Assembly: GCF_037392515.1 (NCBI RefSeq)
Contig: NC_090290.1
Coordinates: forward strand, 57,486,753-57,550,752
Origin: Haliotis asinina
Taxonomy: Eukaryota > Mollusca > Gastropoda > Lepetellida > Haliotidae
Reading direction: 5' to 3'
Length of the DNA: 64,000 nt
Shown here piece after piece: positions 1-15,200 of the stretch. The position numbers were made by a program, and so were the translations under genes. The notes beneath the pieces are model-generated. The model ran no database searches. It saw only the letters and a program-made list of their open reading frames with translations, and had not been told where the DNA came from. Each line of letters begins with the position of its first letter. The first letter of the stretch is position 1.

Positions 1-262
1 TCAAAACAAATTACATATCAGTATATATAAACACCATAAAAGTTCAGTTTTCCATATTACATTTAAAACTGAGGACGGTCTTCTGAGTGAAATAATGAAA
101 ACATGATTCAGAACTTATGAAGCTTATGAACACAAACATTTAAACCACAAACATGGTGCACAGCTTAAATATTCAGTGAACCCTTTGGTCCAAATATCCT
201 GAAACCACAGCCACAACAGCTTCTTAAAACTGACTTGGAATATCACAAAGAAGTACTGAGTA

Positions 263-3200
263 TCACTGAGCCTCCACTGATGGCAGGACAACCACATGAC
301 CTTGAGTTGAAGGTCGACTGTTTTCGCCACAGTCAGTGGGGTTCCTTGCTGGTGGGGCAGGGAGTGGGACTACATCTTCTGGCATGTCCTGGTCATCTGA
401 CATCACCTGGTTCTCTGGAATAGGAGGGACAACAATGTTATATCTCCTGCACAGTCTGACAACCTTCACGCTAAATTGAACAGCTTCAGTCTCTCTTAGG
501 GAAATCTTAGAAGGCCACCACTGAGCTATAGCAAAGATAAGGTGATGACATTAATGATATGATGAGGTGATGATCAACCTATATCACCAAGTCAATCACA
601 CAAAAACATGTCAGTACTAAAACATCTCTGTACCAAGCCTCAACTTGCAATATGAGATGTAAGTACACCCACACCCCCAACAGTTACCTGGAGCCCTGAC
701 GTCAGGTAATGTCCAACACTGAGTGAAAGTCAAGAAGTTTACGTTATCAAAGGGGACAAATTGGTGGGTCCCTATATTCCTCTACTAATAAATTAAATCT
801 GAAGGAATCTGCGTTTTACCAGAATCCTAAGATACTAAGCAGAATGATAAATGTTCCCGAAGTAACCACACTTTATCATTATGTAAGCTCCTATGGTAGC
901 ATCAGCTACTTCTGCATTTCCTTAAAACAATGTAAATTTGCAAGTTGATAGTAAAAGATACAGCCAAATGCATTTTTAAGATTTTCAAAATGAAAATTCT
1001 TCACATTTAACAGCGAAATACTTTTAAAAAACTTATCTGAGATGTACATGTAACACATCAAAGAACTTTTGGTTGACTGATACTCACTCAATACATAACA
1101 CTGTGGTGTAAGGTTTCAAATGTAACCCTCATGGCTATCAATTGATCACATACATTGTTATGTATTATATGACCCACACCCCGAAGCATGTTCAAATTGC
1201 TACAATAATAGCCCTGTCAACATATCAGAATGCACGTAAGTTTCATTCTCAGCTCCCTAAGGAACAGATGACCAAACAGTCACAAGACCATGTCATCCTA
1301 ACATCCTTCCATGCTGGGAGATCAGCGGCATGTTTTGAATAAAGTCACATGTCTACAAGTACTCATCAAGAATATATTCCAAGAGGACTTAACATTACAA
1401 TACTAACCATCTACAGAGAACATGGCCGTGCCTCTGCCGCTGGGGGCAGACACAGTGTAGGAGATATAGTCTTTGTCACCACCACCACCACCACCGCCAG
1501 CGCCGCCACGCTGAGACTTGCCACTGCGAGGGATGTCAGGCTGTAACAGGAAAGGGTCCGGTTACATTGAACAATGATACAGTTACAACAGTTTCATAAA
1601 GTGACGGTAGTGATATGACTGTCCTCAGTGTGTGCTGATACAAGAGAGTTAAAGAGTTGTTGCATAACATCCTGGGGCCGTGTCACAAAACAATCACTGT
1701 ACTGTGACTGTTATAAGTCCAGGTCACAGCATGGGAGTTATGATAACATTAAGTCTAATTCATCGTCTTGTAGAATGTGGCCCCACTTCACACATTGATT
1801 GTAGTGCTATGACTGCGTTTCTTTAATGTCATGCTCACCAATATTAGTACCTGCAAACAATTAAGCTTGAACCAGACAATCCAATGACTCATCAAGAGCA
1901 ACAGTTGATAATTGTGATCCTACAACAAGGCATTAGCCATGCCATTGAGCCTGAGCACCTGATGCTGACAGTCCCGGTCTCTCCCAACTAACATTGAGTC
2001 ATTAATCATTCAGTCATACTGGAGTGAGTCAGTATGATAGTGAAGAAAAGACCACATGCAGACTGTAGACAGATCACTGAAGTGAAACAGAAGCACATAT
2101 ATGGTGCTGCCAGGCTAAGGATCATGACCTTGGATGACAACATCTCCAACTGCAGCAATGTCTCCCGTTAACACACTACTCGGTTTCACTCACCAGTGGG
2201 TGTTTCCTGGAGCTGACTGGAGTCTTTGTGGGCACGATTCCTACTGGAGTATCCACCTGAAATTAACAACTGGAAGTGACTCCACACCACTGGATTGGCT
2301 AGCCAAGCAGTCTCTAATATCAGTTAAACATATGATTGCTGTGCATGTGCAAACTATGATGTCACTTCCTGGCTGGAAAACATACAATGGAAATACAAAA
2401 ACATGCACTTGCGTAAAATATTGAACTGTGATTAGTTATGGCGGCATAATGCATTAAGCCAATGTATATTTCACACACTGCCTGAGAAGCAAAACCTCAG
2501 ATATGGGAACCCTGAGACACCTGGTGGCAAGAACAGACACTGCAGCATGAGGAATATATCAGCAATATGACACTGGGAACACCAGGGACCAGCTGCTGAC
2601 TGACACAGGCAGGGTACTCACGGTGTAACTAACGGAGGCCTGGTGGAGGGTAGCTGCCTGTCTCTGCATCGTCTGCCGCAGGTAACTCTCGTCCTTGAGG
2701 GCATGTAAACTGAGGGAGATACAAGGAGCATGAGTGACAGTATGTCCAGGGGAAATGTGAACTTGAGGCCAAATTTGCATAATCGCATTTGGATAGCTTA
2801 ACTTGTACCTCGTTATGTTTTGCAACATGAATGAAGCATAATAGGAAAATAAGTTCTCAGAGAGAGAGACAGATTACAGAAGAGAGAGAGGAGAGACAGA
2901 GAGAGACTAAGAGTGAGTGTGTATCAGCCATGTGTCAGAAGACTGTTTCCACCATTGGTGAAGTCTGAGTATCTGTCTACACTAGTCGTTTGTTACATGG
3001 ATGGTGGTCAGAGGTTTTGGACACACTCACTCACTGATAATTTAATTAATGTCATATTGACGCTATCCCGTACTTGTATGTTTTCATGACATTGCCCATA
3101 TATGTGTATTATTTCTGAGCCTCCTTGAAGGCTCTCATAATCTGAAGGACCCTTCCTGATTCCATCAGTGTCACCTTACACTGTACCTCTTGGTAGCCAG

Positions 3201-6200
3201 GATGTGTACTGTACATCACATAAGGAGGTAACTATACACCACACACTAACCTCTGTTGCAGGATGGCAAACTTCTTCTCCCAAGTCTTGTGAATGCGTTC
3301 TATCTCTTTCTTCAGTCTGAATTGAAGAAGATACAAACAGATTACAATGCAGATTGCAAAAAACATAATATCTGTAACATACATGTACATAGTGAAACAA
3401 TATCACCCTGATAATTAGTGTATGCCCTACTCACTTCAATACTAATATGTGTCTGTACTGATTGCTATGAAACCCTACTGATCTCAATGCTGACAGGTCT
3501 GAAACCCTACTGACCTCAATACTGACTCGTATGGTATCCTACTGACCTAAATACTGGCTGGTTACAATGACACCCTACTGACCTCAACACTGACTGGTAT
3601 GACATCCTACTGACCTCAACACTGACTGGTATGACATCCTACTGACCTCAACACTGACTGGTATGACATCCTACTGACCTCAATACTGCCTGGTATGACA
3701 TCCTACTGACCTCAATACTTCTTCTCGCATCCTTTGTTCACTCTTCTTAAGTTTTTCTGCATCCACTGACTCCTGGCTGACATTTGAGTTCTTAGCCTTC
3801 TCCTGCAAATATGGCACCATCACAATCTTCTGAAACTCTTTGAATGATATTTAGTGAGAGACATAAAAGTCAGAAAGGTTATGGATGTCAGTTTCTTTTG
3901 TATGAAGAAAACATAGTTGCTTAATCAGTCATCAGTGGATGAAAGCAAGAAAGCTATATTTGTGCATGGGAAAACATGTGTTCACATTTACTTTGTTATC
4001 TAATGCTTTACATGGCAACAAGTTGAAGGTGAAATATGTATATAATTGAAGCTAAACCAGATATAATTTTTATTTAAATAGTCATCAAGAGGCTGGCAGA
4101 ATTGTGATTGTTTCACAGCTGAAATATCACTAGCCTCAGTGGTTACTGATCAATTTCTTTGGATCCAAAACCCACCATTGGAGCTGTTTCAAGGTAGCTA
4201 GGTTGTCTCCCCATATCTTATTCCTACCAAATCACAATAACCCTTCAAAATATTGACTCAGATAATAAATATCAGTCTAAGTTTGATTCGCCACATGATT
4301 TACAATGTATGAAGCCATTTTCTTATGTTCCCCACGATGATACTGCAGAAATATTACAAAAAGTGGTGTAAACTAGTCTCACTTACATCTTATTGTCAAG
4401 TCATACACAGTGTCTTTACTTAATAGAAGTGTATTGTGTCCACTTAAGCAGCTTTCAGATATGAAAATAAGGTGCCATGTTGTCCGACATAAATGACACC
4501 CACCCTAGCAAGTTGTTCCTCCAGAAGCTTCTTCTGGTCTGTGAGCAGCTTGATCTTCTCCTTATCCTCCTCCAGGGATCCTGGCTTTGTCTTCTTTGCC
4601 TCCTTCAGAGCCTGGCAACAAACACAGTACTTAAACAAAATCATAATTTGGGCAAGAGAATGAGTATGAGTTCAGTTGTAGGTTTGATATTGACACAAGC
4701 CCTAATGGCAGTGGTTGGCATCTCCAGCTGAACAACTAGTTCCTGAAGACTTACCTGTTCCCTGGCAATCTTGACCTGCTCTTCCATCATCTTCTGCATG
4801 TCCATCTTCTGCTTCTCCAGCTGCACAGAAAACATACACTCAAGTACAGGCCCTGCATCAGTGACAGAGCTGGTCACACAGGCTCTCTACCTTCCATCTG
4901 GACTACATGTATATTGAATTGTCATTCTGAATACTCATTGGTAACCTTTATGGAAGTGACAGGGAACTTCAGTTTTAATAAATGATCATAGAAATCACAT
5001 AGGTGACTATACTTATATTCTTTCACAACGGATAAAAACACAGCAAAGCCAAGAACTTTTGATGTCACACAGATGCAGAGGCCCTTGCCATACAAGCAGG
5101 TTCAAAACTCACTATAAGGATGAAGAAATGCAAGTGAGAGGTCGATAATGTCTTCAGTCTATTACCAACACTCGACCATAGATCAGACTGGAGCATATCA
5201 GCAAGTGTATGACCATTAGATCCACCTGATTAAGGTACTATCACAACAACTACATTCCTGACTAGAAACGGTATCCAAAACTTATGATGACCGAACAGGT
5301 CACTAATTAGGCTGGTGGTCTGGGACTGGTGGTCTGACATGGCATATGGGTAACTGATGATCATTATACTCTGAAGGCCTGGATCGGTGCTCACTCTAAC
5401 AATATCTAGATTTTCTGGTCCAGGCAATTTTCTTTTTCAATATTTTCATATAACATTACCGAGTGATTAAACAATACACACATGATCATTACAAATGATC
5501 AATTTTCATCTTGTTTAAACTGCAGTTAGGCAAGATGCTAGTTTTATCATGCCAGACTTTAAATAATCACAACTGGTAGAGGTATACCTGTAATTGATAT
5601 TATGGACACCAAATCACCCCACCAGGGAACAAATACACACTATGAACCAAGTCACTGTCTCTGTGGAGCACACAGGTGTAGTGGTTAGCATGCTGGCTTT
5701 TCATGCCAAAGGCCCTGGGTTTGAATCTCGGTGGAGACACCAAAACTTTGTGACCTGGTTCTCATACTGTGTTGTGTCCCTGGACAAGGCACTTCATCCA
5801 CATTGTACCCAGTCCACCCAGCTGTTTAAAATGGCTACCTGAGAAGGGAATGTATGGACCTATATGGTTGCTCTTGGTGCTTAGTAGCAGCTTTGAAAGT
5901 ATAATTCAGTCAGGGTTATAATGTAACACCAGACAACAGCTTTCGATTCTGGGTGCGATAATTAGAATTATTATTGTTATTATTACAACTGTCCATCAAG
6001 TCATCTCTCACAACAAGCACCTGCTGCCAAGTCCTCAATCTGAACACCCACTGTAGTACAACAGTGCACCACACAGCTAATCTGATCACATATTTACGCA
6101 TTAGACATCCTTTCAACAGTAACTCAGCAAAAGTGTCCAGACTGATAAAGAATGAAAATATTAAAGGTGCCTCTACAGCCACTGAATTATAAGATAAATA

Positions 6201-9200
6201 AGTACTTAGAAATAGTTTCATGTTTCAGGATACTTTCTCAAAAAAGCTGGCCTAATTATGTGATATGTTTAAATAAATGTGCAGACAGAAGTAATAGACA
6301 GAGAGAGGCAACATGGCAGGTGAAGAAAGATGTCCAGGAACAAGACGTGGTTAGGGGTGAGAGAGTTCAGTTGGTCAACTTAAACCTGATCCAAGCTGAA
6401 GGCAAGTCATGGCTATAGTAACTGTCCAACAATTCAAGGTGCAATATTCATTATTACATGCAGTGGAGATATATTGTTTAAACACTCATTAGTCATGGAC
6501 ACGGAAACAATTGTAGTCATACGTACATGAAGAATCAAACTTTTCATACACAAATGACAAAAGACTATCTATTATATTGTTTAGTGGTAATTTCAAACTT
6601 TTGGACAGGTTAAGATAAGTTCCAGAATCAATGGGCAGTACTTGGTGCAAATACACAACATTTGACAACATATGACAACAGTGCAAGACACACGTAAAAG
6701 CTCACAAGTATATGTGACACACAATGTGGTTTATGTCCACTTCTGTGAACACAAAACACCAAAATATGGCCAACATTTATTTGTTTTGACTTTCCCCTAA
6801 AAATCCTCCCAACAAATGGGTACTTGATGAGAATGATCAAGAACTGCCTCCCCCATGAATACTCCATGAAAAAGAAATAAAAATTAGCTAAATTATCCTA
6901 ATCAAAGTATTTAGCACCTCATCCTTACCGAATTTAGGATGGTCCCAACTGGGAATCTAATGAATGTTTGATTGTATCAAGCCTTTTGATTGTACAGGAA
7001 CATCATCATAAGTCATGTACAATTTTGAAAAACATTTTATCTAACAATTTAATATTCACAACTGCCCAACTGCTCAGAATGTGACCTTTTCTTTGGCTAA
7101 AAATGATCAAAATGTCGACCTTTTACCCAAACACACACACTCACTCAAACAGCAGAAGCACATTACCAGTTCATCAGCCTGTGGTCAAAAAGGAAGGAAT
7201 AATTACAGTTACTCATTGAAATAAATACACAAACATCACAATGAGATACAAATAACAACACTAAGGTAATAACTGAATACAACTAATTCAGTAGACATAC
7301 AGTTTGACTGACAGTATAAACCATACAACAAAATAGCTATTATCAAACAAACTCATCTAAATGAACATTCCAATTTCTAATTGCTACTACCTCTATGACA
7401 TTTTGGAAAACAAAGTGACGAATATGAAATAACAAATAAAACAGAAACAGATTTAACAACAACAGTTTAAAGATGCCTACATTTCCACAGAGAAGGAATA
7501 CTGACCATCCGTTTAGATGATGCCTTGTCCTGCTCAGCAAATGATTTCAACTCTTTCTTCTCATGTTTCAACTGAAATGAGAAAAGCAGACACTGACTTA
7601 CACCTCATAGCTTAATCATTCGATTTTCCTCCAATGGGGATCAGCAAAGATCACAATGTGTGATGTCAAAGGTATTATTATGATAATCAGTGAGTGAGTG
7701 AGTTTGATTTTACACCTGTTTTAGCAATATTCCAGCAATATCCTGAAGGAGGACACAAGAAATGGACTTCTCACATTGTACCCGTCAGGCAAATTGAACC
7801 TGGGTCTTCGCTGTGGCAAGTGAACACTTTAACCACAAGGCTACCCCACAGCCCTGGGCACAGAGCAATCTTAGTTACAATCACTCTTAGGCACCTACAA
7901 TCAACTTTACAATCACCGTACAATTGCTCTAATCCACTTGCACAAACACAATCTTAAGACAGCATGGATTTAAGACCGCAATCTTAACTAAGATCGAACT
8001 CTTCAACGTTGGAGGTAGAAATTTCTTAAACTCGACTCCTGTCTACAGTTGTCTTCAAGTGCGCATCGCATGCAGTGCAAATAAAACGTGGAACTTGTTC
8101 CCGCACGCAAATGACATCCCTTCCTTAATCGCACCTTGCAAATTTTTCATCAAAACAAAACCAAACAAAACAAAAAAAAAAAAACCAAACCCACAAATCT
8201 TTGAAGGAAACGATAACGTTGAAGAAGGAAGCGATAACGTGGAAGGTAACATGTATAATCACTCGTACCTCAGGGGTTATTCTCTAATTTTTCTACATTC
8301 TAATTTTTTATGAACTAAAAATGTGATACTGCAACCACAGACCTATCATGTTTTATGCAAGTATTGAAATACAAACAAATACGTTAACAAATTGGGTCTT
8401 GAGTTATTGATCTAATAATCATGAAATTAAAAGATAGCACATAAATAAAATTTCCTTATGATATAACACCTAAATGTACCAGGATTTGTCAGTGGTTGTC
8501 AGTTGAACATAGTTTGGCATCTCGTAGGTGTTATTTGGAGTAAAATCCCCAATATATCCCGCAAGCATTAGATTTGTAAAGATATGAAAGTGTGACATGA
8601 CTGTGGGAGTGTTGTGGAAAATTCATGACAGGGAAATATGAAAACGTTATTATTTCGTGTGTGTTGTATGTGTTGTTGAATGCTCATCCACAGTATATTA
8701 ATTACTTTATCCTATTGATAATTATTTTTTCGTTTTGTCAAAAAAAACGTTTGTCTCTCGTCAGATTCAATTTTTACAAGTAGAAAAAACATAATTTTGC
8801 ACGTCATCCAACTGTAGATTATTTCAATGATAAACTAAGAGAAAATCATTAACCGAAAAGAAACATGTGGAGATCTGTTCTGTCACAAGAGAACATGCAT
8901 TGTATTTGGGCATGGCAGATTTTACGGCAACGGCATAATCTGCAAAGGGAAACCACTCCCATCTTGCGTAAAAACTAAAATTAGCTGCCCTTGAGTTATT
9001 GAAAAGGTCATGGCCACTGCTAATCGCAGCAGACACCTTTCGTTACTATCCTTTCCTTGTTTATCAAAAAGGTATGGTGTTCATACTTTTTCCAACACTG
9101 AATCGGGTGAGAAATGTACTTTATGATATCGACTCGATAATGATGTTGTTCACTACCGCAAATAACGATATTTCTGACGTTAAATCGATGTTGCATTCTC

Positions 9201-12200
9201 CGTGTTGTTGAAGTGTCGAGGCGAATCATACAGTTTTATGCAGTATGAAAGCAATCCCCTAACGTAAAGCTAATTATTTGCGTGGAATTGACACCAACTT
9301 GGACGCCATTTTGCTCTTGACTACAATGATCTTAGCTCCTTACAATTGGTTCCGACCAATTGTAAGTTTTGATTGTAACTTACAATGATCTTAGCCTACA
9401 ATCGCTTTGTGCAAGTGGATGGCGATTGTAGCCGGTGCCTAAGATCGCGATCTTAAGGATTTACAATAATTGTAGCTCTAAGATCGTTTTGTGCAAGTGG
9501 GCCCAGGTCTCATTATTCTATGAAAAGAAGCAGACAAGGAAGTATAAGCCCCAATCAGTTCCATCGATTGCATCTGTAACTTTCAGCTGTGTACAGACAG
9601 AAGATGAAGGATAGAAAATGTCAGACACAGAATACACAATGCTCGATCAAGACTATAGAACAGGGTATCAAAGTGAGAGGATAACGGATCATGGGTAGAA
9701 GGAAGGGGGTAAAGCATAAATCATGGTGTACATAGAACAGAGCATACAGGATGACAAGACAACAAAGAGTGAGTGACTGAGTTAAGATTTAATGTCACAT
9801 TGGCAATATTTCAGCCATATCAAGACAAGAAAGAATTGTGACTAGAGATAGAGGACAGAGAGAAAGCAGCCATTCTCCATCAAGAGTCCAGACACTCACC
9901 TGCTCCACCAGCATGTTCTGCTTCTCTATCTGTTCTGTGAGAGTATCCACCTCCTTGTCTGTAACAGAGGGATGAGTCACTGGGCTGGAATGTTGCAGTC
10001 CCCTACTGACATTTCATATCGGAAGAGTATAACATCAATTCACAGATTAGTGAAGTGTTTCCATACAGCTGAGTCTGAATACTTTCTTGTTACAGATTTC
10101 TGACTTTCTTTATGCTGCCTACTGCCTTTCTCCCTAGTCTGCTTACTTCTTCCCTACAGTCTACTAATTTCTCTTTATGTCTGCTTACTTTATCCCTACA
10201 GCCTATTGACTTTTCCCTTACAGTCTGCTACCTCAATGCCTACAGTCTGCTACCTTGTTCCCTACAGCCTGTGTAGACTTACTGAGCTGTAATGTTTCTT
10301 CCTCTTTGATGTCCAGTGCTTCCTCTAGCCTATCCACCTTCTTCTCCATCTTCCTCATCTGGTTCTGGAGTTCTTCTACTTCCTCTGCAGACATTCCCGG
10401 AGTGCGAGAGTGAAGAGATTCCTCATCAAGCTATAGCAAAGAGTAAACATGAGATTCTGGAATGACTAGGTAGGGTGGGGCCTGAGCTGGTGGTGTTCCA
10501 GATAATGTGTTGTGAAAGGTAACCATGTGGGTGAAAGGAACCATACTAAGGATCACGATCATGGACTTGGATCACATCTCTTGGCACAACACTGCGCTGG
10601 TCCACCTATAATGTCTCCCTTCTTCCTTCCCTGTTATCAGAACCATCATCTTAATAATACATATGACACACTATATGACAAGGGTCAAGCTCAGTTAGTT
10701 CCACTCCAGGTCAACAACCCTTAATGTTATTAATATTTGATTGTTCAGCCATCACCTGGTGGGTACCTGGTGGGATTAGGACATTATTGTGACCCACTGT
10801 AACCTACTTCTCCAGACTGGTGATGTCAAAGAATTTTAATGGCTATAGACTACACATCTGAAGTCCAACACTCATCACTGACTTCCTGGCTGGAGATGAA
10901 GAGTGTTGAAATCTGACATGGATTTCAAAGCACTTCTAATATGAAAAGCAACACTGCAGATCAACGATGACTTGAACTGAACTGAATAGGTTCTACTTGG
11001 TAACCAGTACGAAACTCTCTCTCACTGACTCCATTTTCAGTAAATACACTGATGTACTATGCGTCAGTGTTTGCAATAGTTTAATATGCAGCTTGGCCAT
11101 AAGGGCATGTGGTCGCAATAAAATCTTTAAAATCTACATTTTTTTTTAAAGTCAGAGAATCAAAATAACCCACACTGTACACAGTTTTCACACAGTCATT
11201 CATTTCACAAAATAATTCACCAAAGCCTATTGTGCAGAGAGAAATTTAAATTTCTTGCAAAACTGACGTTGACAATCCTATACAGACAGCACTGAAATAC
11301 CAGGAAGTGACACTGTAAATTATCAACTTAGATTCAATATGGCGGCAGCCATTGAGTTTACTCTGCTGATCAGCATGCGACTGTAACTGAAAAGTAGATA
11401 CTAGTTCAGTATTGAGTTCAGGAACCAGTCGACAAGATGTTTTTGTTGATCTGCCACTTAAGACATTTAATGGCTAGCTTGTGAGTTGTGAATGAGGGGG
11501 AGGAGGGGTGGAGACGCCACCATGGATCTGCAATTACATGACTGGGCTCCGTCTTGATGAAACATTTGCACCTCATGCTGGTGAAAAGGTTCTAGTTTTC
11601 CCGAAGCATATGGCGATTACTGAGGCTTTGCAAACATCATTTTTGAAACAATGTTACTGATTGCACAACCAAATCTGATTGCACAAATCTAGACCACTTG
11701 CACCATGAAAGGGCCATATTAGAACAGAGTTTACATGTACATAGGAAGATAAAACAGGAGAAACCTCTGTTGGAAGAGAATGCTTTGTGGAGAAAATGTA
11801 TGAAAGAAATCAACATATTGCATGTTACTGGTGAAGACACATTGATGCATGGATTACAGAAAAACAGTGATAGACAATATTATCAATGAAACAATTTTCA
11901 TATCAATAATCATGAATAATTCTTCCTATCAACAATGTTTCCAGTTACCAATCGTTCTAGCCAAGACACCTATACATAACTCAAATTCCCTTTTAAAGAA
12001 TGAGGTGTGAATGTTAACAAAAACAACAAATGGATATACAGACAAAATGTAAAAGAAGGAAATAATAATTGTTAAACAAGGTTCATGCATGTAATATTGC
12101 AACCAAGGTGACTGAGTTGTACACAGTTGTTAGGGAAACACTACAGATCAGTCGGGTGTGTAGCCATTGGTGACTGAGCTGTAATCAGTTGTTAGGATAC

Positions 12201-15200
12201 ATTATAAATGTTTAGGAGGTGTAGCCCAGAGTGACTGAGTTGTAAACAGTTGTTAGGGAAACATTATGGATTAATAGAAACCTGGATCACCTCAAAGTAA
12301 ACAGTTGTCTGGGGAAGATTATATATTAAGAGAATGTCACTGTGTAAACCAGGGTGACAGTGCTGTTAGGGGGAGTATATATAGATCAGCAGCAGAACAC
12401 AATCATGTGCGAGAGTGAGATCACAGAGTTACCAGAAGGGTCGGAGTGACGTCAGTACCGCTACGGGTCATCTCCGACCTTGAGACTTGCTGCAAAAGTG
12501 TAACACCAAAAACATTCATTGATGTTCAAATCGTTGACTCATTCCTTGCCAAAAATTAAAGGGGCACTGATGCGGAGCGAATAATGTTTCTCGCCAACGG
12601 TCGAATTACGAAACCAAGCCGCAAATTGGTCAGCGCCCGCTCCTTCGACCGTGACGGACAAAGGAACTGGGCTCCTGTCCATATTAGCAGAATTTCTTCA
12701 CCTTAACAGTCAGGAGGCCGGATGCCCATCATATGCCATTTGTTCAAAAATATCCATGGTATTCCTTGTCTGATCGTAACAAAATATCCCATCAGTGTAG
12801 TTCTTTTCGGATGCTTGGATGGTATAGTTACTGATCCAATTTGATCCTATTTCTGTGTTTTTAACCTCGATATTTAATCATGTTACATGAAAACATGATG
12901 TCTACAGGCACGTACCAAGCCATTTGTTTCAGTACGGAAGATTGCAAAGCTTTATATATATAGGTAGTTTTGAGTGTTGGTTCAGCTGTGATAGCAAATA
13001 TCATACGTAAATTTTGGTAGCTATGGTAGCTACAATGGTTTATTATTTATGATAATAAAAACACACAGTTGATTTATTTGAATTCGTAAACAAAAAACGA
13101 TGACTTTGCCTTTGGTAGAGAAATCTGAAAATTTTCTTACGTAAAAAAAACCCCCTTATTTCACCTATTTACCCAAGTACACAGCAAATGCCTGTGTGTA
13201 TTCCTTATGTAACGAAATTCCGTTGGTATCCTCAAAGCAGTTTCGGCCCATAAGTGTTTTCAGGCTGCATGCGACACAGAGATTACATCCTCCTTGCTGT
13301 AACTCGCGTTTGATGGTGTAAACCTACACGTGTTATTTGTCATCATTCTCTGGATGGTCAATTAATGAATTTATAACAGGTATAATTAGTAGTAGCACCA
13401 CTTCGGTTACTCAACAAAGGTTCCCATTTGGCATTTCTCCTGTCTGGAGTAAATACTCAACATTATAAATTAAGGTCTGTAATGGCAAATGTATTGTATG
13501 TTATGTAATATGTGCATGTAAGTGATGCAAGAGGGTTTATCAGCTGAGTTACAAAAACAAACATCGATCAAAGGATTAACCGATAACACACTGATTGATT
13601 AATTACTTTTATCTTCTAACGGATTTGTCAAAAGGCAGTGTGTGTAGATGACTACACCCTGTCGTAAAGAGTGAGTGCAAAAACAACACCCTCCCTTCAA
13701 AGAATTAACCACCCTTGCGTTGATTGATTGATTGCTCATTATTGGTTAACTAAATTACTTAGAATAGTGGACATCATACAATTAGTTGCCAGGTGTGCTA
13801 TCTTGGGAGACCAATGAGAGGTTTATCTGGTTTTCACCAACGAAAGACGTGAAACGATGTGTTACTTTTTCGCAAACTAGACAGTTGTAAGACACGCGAC
13901 ACAGAGCAGGATTATTTACCAGCTGCAGATGAATGGAATACGATTTCTTTTACGTGGATATTGATGGATACATTCCTGAACAAGGTAGTAGCCTGACATC
14001 GTTGCTATAAAATTAGTCTGTTTCACATTCATTATTTGCATTTTGTTTTAATTTATTTTTTGTAGCATTCAGCAGAATCTGTATGACAGAAAACACACAC
14101 TAGATCGCGTATGTGTGTGAAATAGGATCCACATTGGCAATTTATACAATGTATAAATGTTGCTGTTATGTTAGAAATTTACTATGAGTATAAGCAGATC
14201 GTGTGTTCTTTTATTAATTTTCAGAATCATACAAATATGACAATAAACCAATTAGGGTTATGAGACAAAATATAGAGACGTACATTGGCTTCGTTATTTT
14301 TCCGTCCTAATAGTTTTTTACCATTTCTACCACTGGCAGATGATTAACCTTCTAAGTGTTTCATTTGTTTTCAAAATACATTTGTTATGAAGTAAAAATG
14401 ACTTCACCTAAGTTGATCTGTCTATAATTAAACTATCAATTGCGCTTACGGAATGCGCAGCAGAGGTCACGAACCAGTCACGAATTCTGGGATATCATCC
14501 GGGTACGCACGGGAGAAAAACAATAACAAAAGTTTACACCAGTCCACGGAAATTGCTCCGCATCAGTGCCCCTTTAACTTACTTCCATCTTGTGCATAAA
14601 CCAGTGGTAGTTTCACAATGATCTCCACTGCACTGAAGCAGCCCATTTTACAGTTTTGGCTCCTTGATACATTACCAAAACAACATTTGTTCATGGTCTG
14701 CACTTGTCAATGCTGTGACCAATTTTCTGCAGAATTGAGGAATACACAAGGACAGATGGTGTTGTGTGAGGGCAATAGCATGTTACCGAAGGGTTCAGAT
14801 CTAAAGTAGGACAAAGTGATGGTGTATTCTACAGTGCTAAATGCAGATAAAAATTACTCTAAAGTCACTTTTGACTATAACTGAGGCATACAAGCAAATT
14901 CACTAAGCTTGTCAACTGCTTGACTTCGAACTACTGTTACAAGAAAAGTATAGTGCAAACTAATAGTAAACTAAACTGCAGACTATTTTGATCTATAGTG
15001 CCTGAGGTTAACTTCAGTAAATAGGTTTAGATATTGCATGATGCTGTGAAAAGTTCATGATGAAGAGAATATTGAGATGAGACAACTCTCACCCTGTTGT
15101 CGTCCACTGCAGTCTGCTGCTGATGCTGAGAAAGCTGAAGTTTGAGCATGTGTATCACCGCCTCATTCCTCTGGATAGTCTGTTGCATCTCGCGGTACTT

